Shown here piece by piece: positions 52,796 to 61,234 of a stretch of 64,000 nucleotides of DNA (the stretch's first letter is position 1; each line of letters begins with the position of its first letter). The position numbers and the translations under genes are program-made. This stretch comes from Bacteroidota bacterium (GTDB lineage Bacteria > Bacteroidota > Bacteroidia > Flavobacteriales > Weeksellaceae): assembly GCA_023458415.1 (NCBI GenBank), contig JAEWZO010000002.1, forward strand, positions 1 to 64,000, given 5' to 3'. The notes beneath the pieces are model-generated. The model made no database searches, was not told the DNA's origin, and saw only the letters and a list, made by a program, of their open reading frames with translations.

Positions 52796-53542
52796 ATGAA
52801 GATATTAGTTTGTATCAGTAGTGTACCCGATACTACATCTAAAATTAATTTTACTGCAGATAAATCTGCATTCGACAAAAACGGAATTCAGTGGGTAATT
52901 AATCCATTGGACGAATTTGCTTTAACAAAAGCTGTAAAACTTCAGGAAACTCAGGGAGCGCAGGTTACAGTTCTTAACGTAGGAGATGCTGCTACGGAAC
53001 CGGTAATCAGAAAAGCTTTGGCAATCGGTGCAAACGATGCGATCCGCGTAAATGTAGATCCGAAAGACAGCTATTCGGTAGCGAAAGAAATTGCAGCCGT
53101 AGCTCAAAACAACGGTTACGATTTAATTCTTTGCGGAAAAGAATCTTTGGATTACAACGGTGGAGCAGTACCTGGAATGGTTGCTCAACTGCTTAATCAG
53201 CCATTTGTAAATGCATGTGTTGGTTTGGAAGTAAATGGTGCTGAAGCGAATGCAGTGAGAGAAATTGAAGGTGGTAAAGAAACTATTTCTGTAAAACTTC
53301 CTGCTGTTATCGCTGGACAGAAAGGTTTGGTGGATGAGAAAGAACTGATCATCCCGAACATGAGAGGAATTATGTCTGCAAGAACAAAACCTTTGGTTTT
53401 GCAGGAGCCAGCTTCGTCTGAAGTAAAAGTGGAAAGCGTTTCTTTTGATGCGGTTCCGCCAAGAGCTGCCGTGAAAATGGTTTCTCCGGACAATCTGGAT
53501 GAACTGGTAAGATTACTTCACGAAGAAGCAAAAGTAATTTAA
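52796..53542 (+). CDS. etfB: Electron transfer flavoprotein subunit beta
   Basis: A 248-residue subunit binding AMP in the ETF heterodimer, which accepts electrons from acyl-CoA dehydrogenases. Visible: N-terminal KILVCISSVPDTTSKINF, NPLDEFALTKAVKL near residue 41, LILCGKESLDYNGGAVPGMVAQLL near residue 110, and the signature LPAVIAGQKGLVDEKELIIPNMRGIMSARTKPL near residues 170-200. etfA follows 36 nt later. The promoter carries the same palindrome as the marR-fad operon. Confidence 0.96.
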   Translation: MKILVCISSVPDTTSKINFTADKSAFDKNGIQWVINPLDEFALTKAVKLQETQGAQVTVLNVGDAATEPVIRKALAIGANDAIRVNVDPKDSYSVAKEIAAVAQNNGYDLILCGKESLDYNGGAVPGMVAQLLNQPFVNACVGLEVNGAEANAVREIEGGKETISVKLPAVIAGQKGLVDEKELIIPNMRGIMSARTKPLVLQEPASSEVKVESVSFDAVPPRAAVKMVSPDNLDELVRLLHEEAKVI

Positions 53543-53578
53543 TTCAATCCTCAATTTTTAATTTCAAATTATAAGAAA

Positions 53579-54526
53579 ATGGCAGTATTTGTATACGCAG
53601 AAAATATAAACGGAGTCTATAAAAAGGCAGCTTTCGAAGCGGTTTCTTACGCAAAAGCAATCGCAGAAAAATCTGGAGATTCCGTAACAGCAGTTTCTAT
53701 TAACCCAACTGATTCTTCAGATGTTCTTTATAAATATGGAGCAGATAAAGTAATCAACGTAAAAGATGAAGGTCTTAAAAACTTCAGCGCTAAAGCTTAT
53801 GCACAGGCAATGAATGAACTTGCAGACGGAAACATCATCGTGTTCCCACACACAACCGATGCTTCTTCAGTTGCACCAATGCTTTCAATCATGAAAAATT
53901 ATTCACTGATTACCAATGCAGTGGATGCTCCGGAAAGCACATCACCATTCCAGGTGAAAAGAAAAGCTTTTTCAGGAAAAGGTTTTATGGTAGCAAAAGC
54001 TGATGCTGCAGGAGTAATTGTAACGGTTTCTCAAAATTCATTTGGTGTGAAGGAAAACGCAGTTTCCGGTTCAGAAGAAGTGAAAGATCTTGCTGTTGCA
54101 AATGAAGATACTAAAGTTCTATCTCACGAACAGAGTTCAGGGAAACTGGATCTGAAAGAAGCTGAAGTGGTTGTTTCTGCAGGAAGAGGAATGAAAGGAC
54201 CTGAAAACTGGGGAATGGTTGAAGATCTTGCTAATCTTTTGGGAGCAGCTACAGCATGTTCAAAACCGGTTTCAGATATCGGTTGGAGACCTCACTCTGA
54301 ACACGTTGGACAAACCGGAAAAGCTATCGCACCGAATCTATATATCGCAATCGGTATTTCCGGAGCTATTCAGCATTTGGCAGGAGTTAACTCATCAAAA
54401 ACAATTGTGGTGATCAATAACGATCCTGAAGCACCTTTCTTCAAATCTGCAGATTATGGAGTTGTGGGCGATGCTTTTCAGATTGTTCCGGCTCTTACAG
54501 AAAAAATCAAAGCTATTAAAGGTTAA
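53579..54526 (+). CDS. etfA: Electron transfer flavoprotein subunit alpha
   Basis: A 315-residue FAD-binding subunit. Visible: VFVYAENINGVYKKAAFEAVSYA at the N-terminus and the FAD motifs VVSAGRGMKGPENWG near residue 200, ATACSKPVSDIGWRPHSEHVGQTGKAIAPNLYIAIGISGAIQHLAG near residues 222-268, and NNDPEAPFFKSADYGVVGD. It pairs with EtfB and passes electrons to ETF-quinone oxidoreductase, which is not in the window. Last gene of the predicted operon. Confidence 0.97.
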   Translation: MAVFVYAENINGVYKKAAFEAVSYAKAIAEKSGDSVTAVSINPTDSSDVLYKYGADKVINVKDEGLKNFSAKAYAQAMNELADGNIIVFPHTTDASSVAPMLSIMKNYSLITNAVDAPESTSPFQVKRKAFSGKGFMVAKADAAGVIVTVSQNSFGVKENAVSGSEEVKDLAVANEDTKVLSHEQSSGKLDLKEAEVVVSAGRGMKGPENWGMVEDLANLLGAATACSKPVSDIGWRPHSEHVGQTGKAIAPNLYIAIGISGAIQHLAGVNSSKTIVVINNDPEAPFFKSADYGVVGDAFQIVPALTEKIKAIKG

Positions 54527-54548
54527 CTTATCCTTGATTATAAAAAGA

Positions 54549-54578
54549 AAACGCTTCACGAATCTGAAGCGTTTTTTT
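54549..54578. terminator. Terminator between etfA and prfC (bidirectional)
   Basis: A perfect 10-bp stem AAACGCTTCA (54549-54558) / TGAAGCGTTT (54565-54574) followed by T residues; an A-rich left flank serves the minus strand. Confidence 0.85.
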
Positions 54579-54592
54579 ATTTCGAATTTGAT

Positions 54593-56188
54593 TTAATCGT
54601 GATGAAACTCACTGATGAAATGCAGTTTAACATTCGGGAATTTTTCTTCCGTCATGTGAATGGTGAACGAAGAATCCGCCAGAAAAACAAGCTGATTGTA
54701 TTTGTCTCTTGCCAGAAAACGCTGCTTTAAGCGGGCAAATTCCTTAAATTCTTCAGACCTTTCATCTGCCTCCACCCAACAAGCTTTATGAATGGAAAGC
54801 GGTTCATAAGTACATTTCGCGCCATATTCATGCTCAAGTCGGTATTGAATAACTTCATACTGCAGCGCACCAACGGTTCCAATAATTTTTCGTCCGTTCA
54901 TTTCCAAAGTAAATAGTTGCGCAACACCTTCGTCCATCAGTTGATCGATACCTTTCGCAAGCTGTTTCGCCTTTAATGGATCATCATTATTAATGTAACG
55001 GAAATGCTCCGGAGAGAAGTTCGGAACACCTCTGAAACTCAGCTTTTCACCTGAAGTCAAGGTATCACCGATTCGGAAATTTCCGGTATCGTGCAGCCCA
55101 ACAATATCTCCCGGGAAACTTTCTTCCACAACTTCCTTCTTGTCTGCAAAAAAAGCATTCGGTGACGAGAATTTCATCTTTTTATTTTCACGAACGAGCA
55201 AATAGTTTTCATTTCTTTTAAAAGTTCCGGAAACAATTTTCACGAAAGCAAGTCTGTCACGGTGTTTCGGATCCATATTCGCGTGAATTTTGAATACAAA
55301 TCCTGTAAAATCTTTTTCTTCAGGTTTTACAATTCTAACATCACTTTCTTTTGGTTGCGGCATCGGTGCGATATCAATAAACGCATCCAAAAGTTCGCGA
55401 ACACCGAAATTATTCAATGCAGAACCAAAGAATACCGGCTGCAGATTGCCTTCCATATAATCTTCACGATTGAATTCGGGATATACGGACTGAACCAATT
55501 CAAGCTCTTCACGAAGCGTTGCTGCTGCTTTTTCGCCGATAATCTCATCAATTTTAGAATCATTGATGTCATCAAACTTTACAGTATCACCAACTTTCTG
55601 CTTCTTTTCTTCCAGAAATAATTGAATATTGTTTTCCCAAATATTATAAATTCCCTGGAAGTCACTTCCCATACCAATCGGCAAAGAAAGAGGAACCACT
55701 GTAAGTCCCAGTTTCTGTTCCACTTCATCCAAGAGATCGAACGCATCTTTACCTTCACGGTCAAGTTTGTTAATAAAAACGAGCATTGGGATGTTTCTCA
55801 TTCGGCAAACCTGAACCAATTTTTCCGTCTGTTCCTCAACACCTTTTGCCACGTCAATAACCACAATTACAGAATCAACGGCAGTTAAAGTTCGGTACGT
55901 ATCTTCTGCAAAATCTTTGTGACCAGGAGTATCGAGAATGTTGATTTTATGGTCTCTATATTCAAACGCCAAAACTGAAGTTGCAACCGATATTCCTCTC
56001 TGTCTTTCAATCTCCATGAAGTCGGAAGTTGCACCTTTTTTTATTTTATTGGATTTTACCGCTCCGGCTTCCTGAATGGCACCACCAAAAAGCAAAAGTT
56101 TTTCGGTAAGCGTGGTTTTTCCGGCATCGGGGTGCGAAATAATTCCGAAAGTTTTACGCTTCTGTATTTCTTTGATTAAATCTGACAT
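54593..56188 (-). CDS. prfC: Peptide chain release factor 3
   Basis: A 531-residue translational GTPase that recycles RF1/RF2 after termination. Visible: P-loop HPDAGKTTLTEKLLL near residue 20, ERQRGISVATSV (switch I), DTPGHKDFAEDTYRTL near residue 87, NKLDREG near residue 141, and the RF3-specific C-terminal domains. The length is that of RF3 rather than EF-G. Monocistronic by layout: it converges on etfA and is divergent from gpmI. Confidence 0.95.
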   Translation of the reverse strand: MSDLIKEIQKRKTFGIISHPDAGKTTLTEKLLLFGGAIQEAGAVKSNKIKKGATSDFMEIERQRGISVATSVLAFEYRDHKINILDTPGHKDFAEDTYRTLTAVDSVIVVIDVAKGVEEQTEKLVQVCRMRNIPMLVFINKLDREGKDAFDLLDEVEQKLGLTVVPLSLPIGMGSDFQGIYNIWENNIQLFLEEKKQKVGDTVKFDDINDSKIDEIIGEKAAATLREELELVQSVYPEFNREDYMEGNLQPVFFGSALNNFGVRELLDAFIDIAPMPQPKESDVRIVKPEEKDFTGFVFKIHANMDPKHRDRLAFVKIVSGTFKRNENYLLVRENKKMKFSSPNAFFADKKEVVEESFPGDIVGLHDTGNFRIGDTLTSGEKLSFRGVPNFSPEHFRYINNDDPLKAKQLAKGIDQLMDEGVAQLFTLEMNGRKIIGTVGALQYEVIQYRLEHEYGAKCTYEPLSIHKACWVEADERSEEFKEFARLKQRFLARDKYNQLVFLADSSFTIHMTEEKFPNVKLHFISEFHHD

Positions 56189-56294
56189 TACCTATTTTAT
56201 GGCTGCAAAAATCGGGAATTTTTATGGAAAATGAAAGCGCCGGTTTTCTAACGAAAATCATCTGAATTCTCGGGACAAATCCTTTGAAATTGAC

Positions 56295-56302
56295 TAACTT
56301 TG
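56295..56302 (+). promoter_or_regulatory. TAnnTTTG -7 box for gpmI
   Basis: TAACTTTG followed by CGGCAGC, 23 nt before the ATG at 56326. Confidence 0.65.
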
Positions 56303-56325
56303 CGGCAGCAAAAAAAACAAAAAAA

Positions 56326-57855
56326 ATGTCAAAAAAAGCTATCCTTGCAATCCTTGACGGATGGGGAATCGCAACCAATCCCGCAGTTTCAGCAATCGAC
56401 CAAGCTAATACTCCTTTTATGGATTCGTGCTATCAAAATTTTCCACATACCACATTGGAAGCCAGCGGACTTGCTGTTGGACTTCCGTTCGGACAAATGG
56501 GAAATTCTGAAGTTGGACACATGAATCTTGGTGCAGGTAGAGTGGTGTACCAAAATCTCGCAAAACTGAACATTGCCGTTGATAACGCGACGTTAGGGAA
56601 AGAAAATATTATTACTGAAGCATTTGAATATGCGAAAATAAACAACAAGAAAGTTCATTTTATCGGTTTAGTTTCCGATGGCGGCGTACATTCACATATC
56701 AATCACTTAAAAGGTTTGCTCACAGCTGCACACGAATATGGACTGAATGACAATGTTTTTGTACATGCTTTCACCGATGGACGTGATTGCGACCCACATT
56801 CGGGAAAAGGTTTTATTGAAGAAATTATCGGCCACATGAATACCACTACCGGAAAACTGGCGTCGGTTACCGGCCGTTACTACGCAATGGACCGTGATAG
56901 AAGATGGAACCGTGTGAAATTAGCGTATGACGCAATGGTACATGGAACAGGAGAGCAAACTGTGGATGTTCTTCAATCGATTCAAAATTCTTACGAAAAA
57001 GAAGTTACCGACGAATTTTTGATGCCGATGGTTTGTCTTGGACAGAGCAATTTGCCTGTTGCAACAATAACTGAAGGTGATGTTGTTTTTTGTTTCAATT
57101 TCAGAACAGACCGCGGAAGGGAAATTACAGAAGTGCTTTCTCAGGCTGACTTTCCGGATTACGGGATGAAGCATCTTAATCTTTATTATGTTACAATGAC
57201 CAACTACGATAAGGATTTCAAAAATGTAAAGGTTGTTTTTGATGAGGAAGTTTTACAGGGTACTTTAGGAGAAATTCTTGAAAGAAACGGTAAAAAACAG
57301 ATTCGCGTGGCCGAAACCGAAAAATATCCGCATGTTACTTTCTTCTTCTCAGGTGGCCGTGAAGCAGAATTCCTGGGCGAGAGCAGAATTTTATGTCCAA
57401 GTCCAAAAGACGTTCCGACGTATGATTTCAAACCTGAAATGTCTGCTTATGATATCACTGAACAGATTCTTCCGGAAATTAACAACGAAACTGCAGATTT
57501 CATCTGTCTGAATTTTGCCAACACCGATATGGTGGGACATACCGGAGTTTTTGAGGCCGCAGTAAAAGCAGCTGAAACCGTAGACGAATGCATTCAGAAA
57601 GTAGCAACAGCAGGTTATGAACATGGCTACACTGTTTTTATTCTTGCAGATCATGGTAATTCTGATGTGATGATTAATGAAGATGGTTCTCCGAACACAC
57701 AGCATTCAACCAATTTAGTTCCGCTGATTGTGATGGATAAAGACAGAACTTGGAATTTGAAACCCGGAAAATTAGGAGACATTGCCCCGTCAATTCTTAC
57801 AGCAATGGATGTTGCTGTTCCTGAAGTGATGACCGGAGATATTATCATAAGTTAA
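56326..57855 (+). CDS. gpmI: 2,3-bisphosphoglycerate-independent phosphoglycerate mutase
   Basis: A 509-residue manganese-dependent glycolytic enzyme interconverting 3- and 2-phosphoglycerate. Visible: ILDGWGIATNP near residue 9, the phosphoserine site MGNSEVGHMNLGAGR near residue 60, SDGGVHSHINHLKGLL near residue 122, HAFTDGRDCDPHSGKGF, RYYAMDRDRRWNR, and the metal ligands in NFANTDMVGHTG near residue 400 and LADHGNSD near residue 440. The ATG at 56326 follows its promoter, so the in-frame start at 56284 is excluded. Confidence 0.97.
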   Translation: MSKKAILAILDGWGIATNPAVSAIDQANTPFMDSCYQNFPHTTLEASGLAVGLPFGQMGNSEVGHMNLGAGRVVYQNLAKLNIAVDNATLGKENIITEAFEYAKINNKKVHFIGLVSDGGVHSHINHLKGLLTAAHEYGLNDNVFVHAFTDGRDCDPHSGKGFIEEIIGHMNTTTGKLASVTGRYYAMDRDRRWNRVKLAYDAMVHGTGEQTVDVLQSIQNSYEKEVTDEFLMPMVCLGQSNLPVATITEGDVVFCFNFRTDRGREITEVLSQADFPDYGMKHLNLYYVTMTNYDKDFKNVKVVFDEEVLQGTLGEILERNGKKQIRVAETEKYPHVTFFFSGGREAEFLGESRILCPSPKDVPTYDFKPEMSAYDITEQILPEINNETADFICLNFANTDMVGHTGVFEAAVKAAETVDECIQKVATAGYEHGYTVFILADHGNSDVMINEDGSPNTQHSTNLVPLIVMDKDRTWNLKPGKLGDIAPSILTAMDVAVPEVMTGDIIIS

Positions 57856-57941
57856 AATAATCTTAAATTACTTGCGTGAAATCTTAAAATATTATAAAAA
57901 AATACGTAAAATGTAGTATTGTTATGCAGCACACTTCTACG

Positions 57942-57949
57942 TACTTTTG
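57942..57949 (+). promoter_or_regulatory. Strong promoter (TTG - 20 bp - TACTTTTG) of a short transcription unit
   Basis: The -7 box TACTTTTG is preceded by TTG at 57919-57921 with a 20-bp spacer, close to the Bacteroidota -33/-7 layout. The unit it starts ends at a hairpin about 100 nt later, before the desaturase promoter. Confidence 0.6.
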
Positions 57950-57954
57950 TAAAT

Positions 57955-58050
57955 GACAAGTGGGTAAAAACCAACTATGAAAACTAACGCAATGTAATTT
58001 TGATGAGAAAAAATCTATTTTTCTGAACCGGTGTAACGCCGGTTCATTTC
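57955..58050 (+). ncRNA. Candidate small RNA / mini-ORF transcript upstream of the desaturase gene
   Basis: Between a good promoter and a terminator-like hairpin. It contains a six-codon ORF (MKTNAM, 57977-57997). A first hairpin (AGAAAAA 58006-58012 / TTTTTCT 58018-58024) abuts a second strong hairpin (TGAACCGG 58024-58031 / CCGGTTCA 58039-58046) with a T-rich tail. The rest of the 250-base gap between gpmI and the desaturase shows no gene. The desaturase has its own promoter at 58081, so this unit can be separate. No match to a known RNA family was recognised. Confidence 0.45.
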
Positions 58051-58056
58051 ATTTTA
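58024..58056 (+). terminator. Terminator of the short unit
   Basis: An 8-bp GC-containing stem TGAACCGG / CCGGTTCA followed by TTTCATTTT. Confidence 0.6.
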
Positions 58057-58080
58057 GGATTATTATTATGTAATAAATAT

Positions 58081-58088
58081 TATATTTG
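58081..58088 (+). promoter_or_regulatory. TAnnTTTG -7 box for the desaturase gene
   Basis: TATATTTG, 17 nt before the ATG at 58106; AGGAG lies between. Confidence 0.65.
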
Positions 58089-58105
58089 TAGGAGAAAAAA
58101 TAAAT

Positions 58106-59083
58106 ATGTACAATAAATTAGTCCGCATAGAAGTGATGAAAAACCTCGGCAAAGAAGTCGGAGATTTCATCAATTCGTACCTTACACCTGTAGAAAAAAT
58201 TTGGCAACCCACTGATTTTCTGCCGGACCCTACATCAAAAGACTTCAAACATGAAGTACAAGAACTGCAGGCATTTGCTCAGGAAATGGAATACGATCTT
58301 TTTGTAACGCTCATTGGTGACTGTATTACCGAGGAAGCATTACCAAGCTACGAATCCTGGATTATGGGAATTGACGGAGTGGATCAGGAGGAGAGAACCG
58401 GATGGTCGCAATGGGTAAGAAGTTGGACAGCTGAAGAAAACCGTCACGGCGATTTGCTCAACAAATACCTTTATCTCTGCGGAAGAGTCAACATGCGAGA
58501 AATCGAAATCACAACTCAATATCTAATTCAGGATGGTTTTGACTTGGGAACCTCGATGGATCCATACAGAAATTTCGTTTACACAAGCTTTCAGGAAACT
58601 GCAACCAACATTTCACACAGAAGAGTAGGGACATTTGCAAAGCAAAGCGGAAATAAAAAACTTGCAAAAATGTGTGCCGTGATTGCCGCTGATGAAGCGC
58701 GACATGCAAAAGCTTACAAACATTTCGTAACAAGAATTTTCGAACTGGATCCATCTGAAATGATGCTTGCTTTCGAAGATATGATGCGTAAAAAAATTGT
58801 AATGCCTGCACATTTGATGAGAGAAAGCGGACAGAAGGCCGGAGAACTTTGGGCACATTTTTCAGATGCAGCACAACGCGCAATGGTTTATACAGCACAG
58901 GATTATATTGATATTATGCAGCAATTGCTGTACGATTGGAAAATTGAACACATCACCGGACTGAATGAAAAAGCTCAGAAAGCTCAGGAATATTTAATGA
59001 AACTGCCTGCAAGAATGCAGCGAGTAACCGACCGTATTGCAACGCCGGATTTGCAATATCAGTTTAAATGGGTAAGAACCTAA
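58106..59083 (+). CDS. Acyl-[acyl-carrier-protein] desaturase (ferritin-like di-iron)
   Basis: A 325-residue soluble di-iron enzyme that introduces a double bond into acyl-ACP. Iron-ligand motifs are visible: WTAEENRHGDLLNKYLYL near residue 109 (EExxH) and AADEARHAKAYKHF near residue 195 (DExxH). The length and motif spacing match plant-type and mycobacterial DesA desaturases. It should be a major source of unsaturated fatty acids and needs a ferredoxin or reductase partner. A short separate transcript lies between it and gpmI. Confidence 0.93.
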   Translation: MYNKLVRIEVMKNLGKEVGDFINSYLTPVEKIWQPTDFLPDPTSKDFKHEVQELQAFAQEMEYDLFVTLIGDCITEEALPSYESWIMGIDGVDQEERTGWSQWVRSWTAEENRHGDLLNKYLYLCGRVNMREIEITTQYLIQDGFDLGTSMDPYRNFVYTSFQETATNISHRRVGTFAKQSGNKKLAKMCAVIAADEARHAKAYKHFVTRIFELDPSEMMLAFEDMMRKKIVMPAHLMRESGQKAGELWAHFSDAAQRAMVYTAQDYIDIMQQLLYDWKIEHITGLNEKAQKAQEYLMKLPARMQRVTDRIATPDLQYQFKWVRT

Positions 59084-59104
59084 ATCACACATTCATATTT
59101 TAGC

Positions 59105-59133
59105 GGGGCGGTTTTTAATCGCCCTTATTTTTT
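59105..59133 (+). terminator. Terminator after the desaturase gene
   Basis: A stem GGGCG (59106-59110) / CGCCC (59120-59124) with a 9-nt loop, followed by T residues. Confidence 0.7.
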
Positions 59134-59141
59134 TATCTTTG
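59134..59141 (+). promoter_or_regulatory. TAnnTTTG -7 box for the HAD gene
   Basis: TATCTTTG followed by CACAAATT, 17 nt before the ATG at 59159. Confidence 0.7.
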
Positions 59142-59158
59142 CACAAATTATTTTTCAA

Positions 59159-59590
59159 ATGAAAAGCAATAAAAAACTCGCTATAGATTTTGACGGCACC
59201 GTGGTAGAAGATGCATATCCTGGAATTGGGAAACCAAAAACTTTTGCATTCGAAACCTTAAAAAAATTACAGTCGGAAGGTTACCGTCTTATTTTGTGGA
59301 CCTACCGCCACGGAGACAGGCTGCAGGAAGCTGTAGATTTCTGCAAAAAAAACGGTGTGGAATTTTATGCTGTAAACTCCAGTTTTGAGGGAGAAGTTTT
59401 CGATAATGCAGAAGCTTCAAGAAAAATTGATGCTGATCTTTTCATTGATGACCGTAATCTTGGAGGTTTTCCTGGTTGGGGCGAAATCTATAATATTATC
59501 AATGAAAGAATTGAATTCCGTGTTGAAGGAGGTGAAGTTCTTGCCTATTCAAAACTGAAAAAAGAAAAGAAAAAAGGACTTTTCTGGTAA
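59159..59590 (+). CDS. BT0820-type HAD-superfamily hydrolase
   Basis: A 143-residue minimal HAD protein: motif I LAIDFDGTVVEDAYPGIG near residue 7 (nucleophile Asp), motif II LWTYR near residue 47, and a C-terminal DADLFIDDRNLGGFPGWGEIY carrying acidic metal ligands. It lacks a cap domain. Members of the family in Bacteroidota (BT_0820-like) are small phosphatases of unknown substrate. The map gene follows 26 nt downstream. Confidence 0.88.
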   Translation: MKSNKKLAIDFDGTVVEDAYPGIGKPKTFAFETLKKLQSEGYRLILWTYRHGDRLQEAVDFCKKNGVEFYAVNSSFEGEVFDNAEASRKIDADLFIDDRNLGGFPGWGEIYNIINERIEFRVEGGEVLAYSKLKKEKKKGLFW

Positions 59591-59616
59591 ACATTACCCA
59601 TCTGTTACGCTAATTT

Positions 59617-60426
59617 ATGATTCAGTTAAAATCACTTGATGAACTCCGTTTAATGCGAGAAAGTGCACAGTTGGTTTCCAAAACTTTAGGTATGGTTGCC
59701 AAAGAAATTAAACCCGGCGTTACCACAAACCATATCGATAAAATTGCAGCCGAATTCATTCGTGATCACGGTGGCGAACCTGCATTTTTAGGAATGTACG
59801 GTTTCCCCAAAAATCTTTGCATTTCTCCCAACGAAGAAGTTGTTCACGGTATTCCCAACGACAAACCTTTGGTGGAAGGCGATATTCTTTCGGTAGATTG
59901 TGGTGTTTACATGAATGGTTTTTACGGCGATCACGCGTATTCGTTCGAAGTTGGAGAAGTAGCTCCTGAAACCAAAAAATTACTGAAAGTAACCAAAGAA
60001 TCTCTTTACAAAGGGATTGAACAGTGCGTTCGAGGTAAGAGAGTGGGAGATATTTCCAATGCGATCCAAACGTATTGCGAAAGCCATGGTTACGGAGTTG
60101 TACGTGAATTGGTTGGTCATGGATTGGGCAGAAAAATGCACGAAGATCCGCAAGTTCCCAATTATGGCAGAAAAGGAAGTGGAAAAGTTTTGAAAGATGG
60201 AATTGCATTGGCTATCGAACCAATGATTAACCTTGGGACTCATGAAGTGAAATTTCACAGTGACGGTTGGACTGTAACTTCAAAAGACAATTCGCCTTCT
60301 GCACACTTCGAACACGATGTTTGTATCATAAACGGAAAACCGGTTTTGCTTTCCACATTCAAATACATTTACGAAGCTTTGGGCATAACAAGTGACGAAG
60401 AAAAACCATTCGCAATGGATTTCTAA
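59617..60426 (+). CDS. map: Type I methionyl aminopeptidase
   Basis: A 269-residue dinuclear metalloprotease removing N-terminal Met from nascent proteins. Metal ligands are visible in order: SVDCGVYMNGFYGDHAYSF (two Asp) near residue 90, VGHGLGRKMHEDPQVPNYG (His) near residue 166, AIEPMINLG (Glu) near residue 198, and SAHFEHDVCI (Glu) near residue 230. It has no N-terminal zinc-finger extension, so class 1a. The methyltransferase gene starts in a TAATG overlap at its stop. Confidence 0.96.
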   Translation: MIQLKSLDELRLMRESAQLVSKTLGMVAKEIKPGVTTNHIDKIAAEFIRDHGGEPAFLGMYGFPKNLCISPNEEVVHGIPNDKPLVEGDILSVDCGVYMNGFYGDHAYSFEVGEVAPETKKLLKVTKESLYKGIEQCVRGKRVGDISNAIQTYCESHGYGVVRELVGHGLGRKMHEDPQVPNYGRKGSGKVLKDGIALAIEPMINLGTHEVKFHSDGWTVTSKDNSPSAHFEHDVCIINGKPVLLSTFKYIYEALGITSDEEKPFAMDF

Positions 60427-61190
60427 TGGGAATCATCAAGACCATTCTCAACATTGTGCCGCGTCCGGTTCTCATTAATCTTAGTATCGCTGCACGACCG
60501 CTCATCGATCTTTACTTTAAAGGAAACCGTTTTCAGGATCCAATTAACGGAAAATCTTACCGCAAATTTCTGCCTTATGGTTACGGAAAACAGCGAGCCA
60601 ATGCACTTTCTCCGGGAACTCTGAGTTTAGAACGTCACCGGCAAATGTGGCTGTATCTGAAAAACGAAACCGATTTTTTTACAAAAAACCATAAAGTTCT
60701 TCATATCGCGCCGGAGCAGGAATTTCTCCGTAGATTTAAGAAGATGAAGAATTTGGAGTATACTTCTGCTGATTTATTCTCACCAATTGTTGATGTAAAA
60801 GCGGACATTCTGGATTTACCATTTGAAGATGAAAGCTTCGATGTAATCATCTGTAATCACGTTTTGGAACATATTGAAGATGATCGTAAAGCGATGAGTG
60901 AATTGTATCGGGTGATGAAACACGGCGGTTGGGGTATTTTCCAGGTTCCGATGAAGAATTCACTTGAAAAAACGTTCGAAGATTTCAGCATAACTGATCC
61001 TGCAGAAAGACAGAAGCATTTCGGGCAGTACGACCATGTACGTTGGTACGGAATGGATTATTTTGACCGCTTGAAGAACGTTGGTTTTGAGACCGAACCA
61101 CTATTTTATTCACAAAAATTTTCAGCAGTGCACATCAAAAAATACGGTTTAACGCCTAATGAAATTCTTCCGGTTGTTTTTAAGAGATAA
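60426..61190 (+). CDS. Class I SAM-dependent methyltransferase (methyltransf_11 type)
   Basis: A 254-residue protein with a Rossmann-type methyltransferase core: VLHIAPEQEFLRRFKKMKNLEYTSADL near residue 88, DILDLPFEDESFDVIICNHVLEHIEDDRKAMSELYRVMKHGG near residues 135-178. The N-terminal ~80 residues precede the core and include GNRFQDPINGKSYRKFLPYGYG. Substrate unknown; small molecule or cell-surface lipid/sugar is as likely as protein. It is translationally coupled to map. Confidence 0.85.
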   Translation: MGIIKTILNIVPRPVLINLSIAARPLIDLYFKGNRFQDPINGKSYRKFLPYGYGKQRANALSPGTLSLERHRQMWLYLKNETDFFTKNHKVLHIAPEQEFLRRFKKMKNLEYTSADLFSPIVDVKADILDLPFEDESFDVIICNHVLEHIEDDRKAMSELYRVMKHGGWGIFQVPMKNSLEKTFEDFSITDPAERQKHFGQYDHVRWYGMDYFDRLKNVGFETEPLFYSQKFSAVHIKKYGLTPNEILPVVFKR

Positions 61191-61217
61191 AAAAGAGCTG
61201 CATTTGCAACTCTTTTT
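61189..61217. terminator. Terminator between the methyltransferase and the 180-residue gene
   Basis: A near-palindrome AAAAAGAG..TGC / GCA..CTCTTTTT between convergent genes, with a T run on each strand. Confidence 0.7.
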
Positions 61218-61234
61218 CTTTATAATTCTTAATG

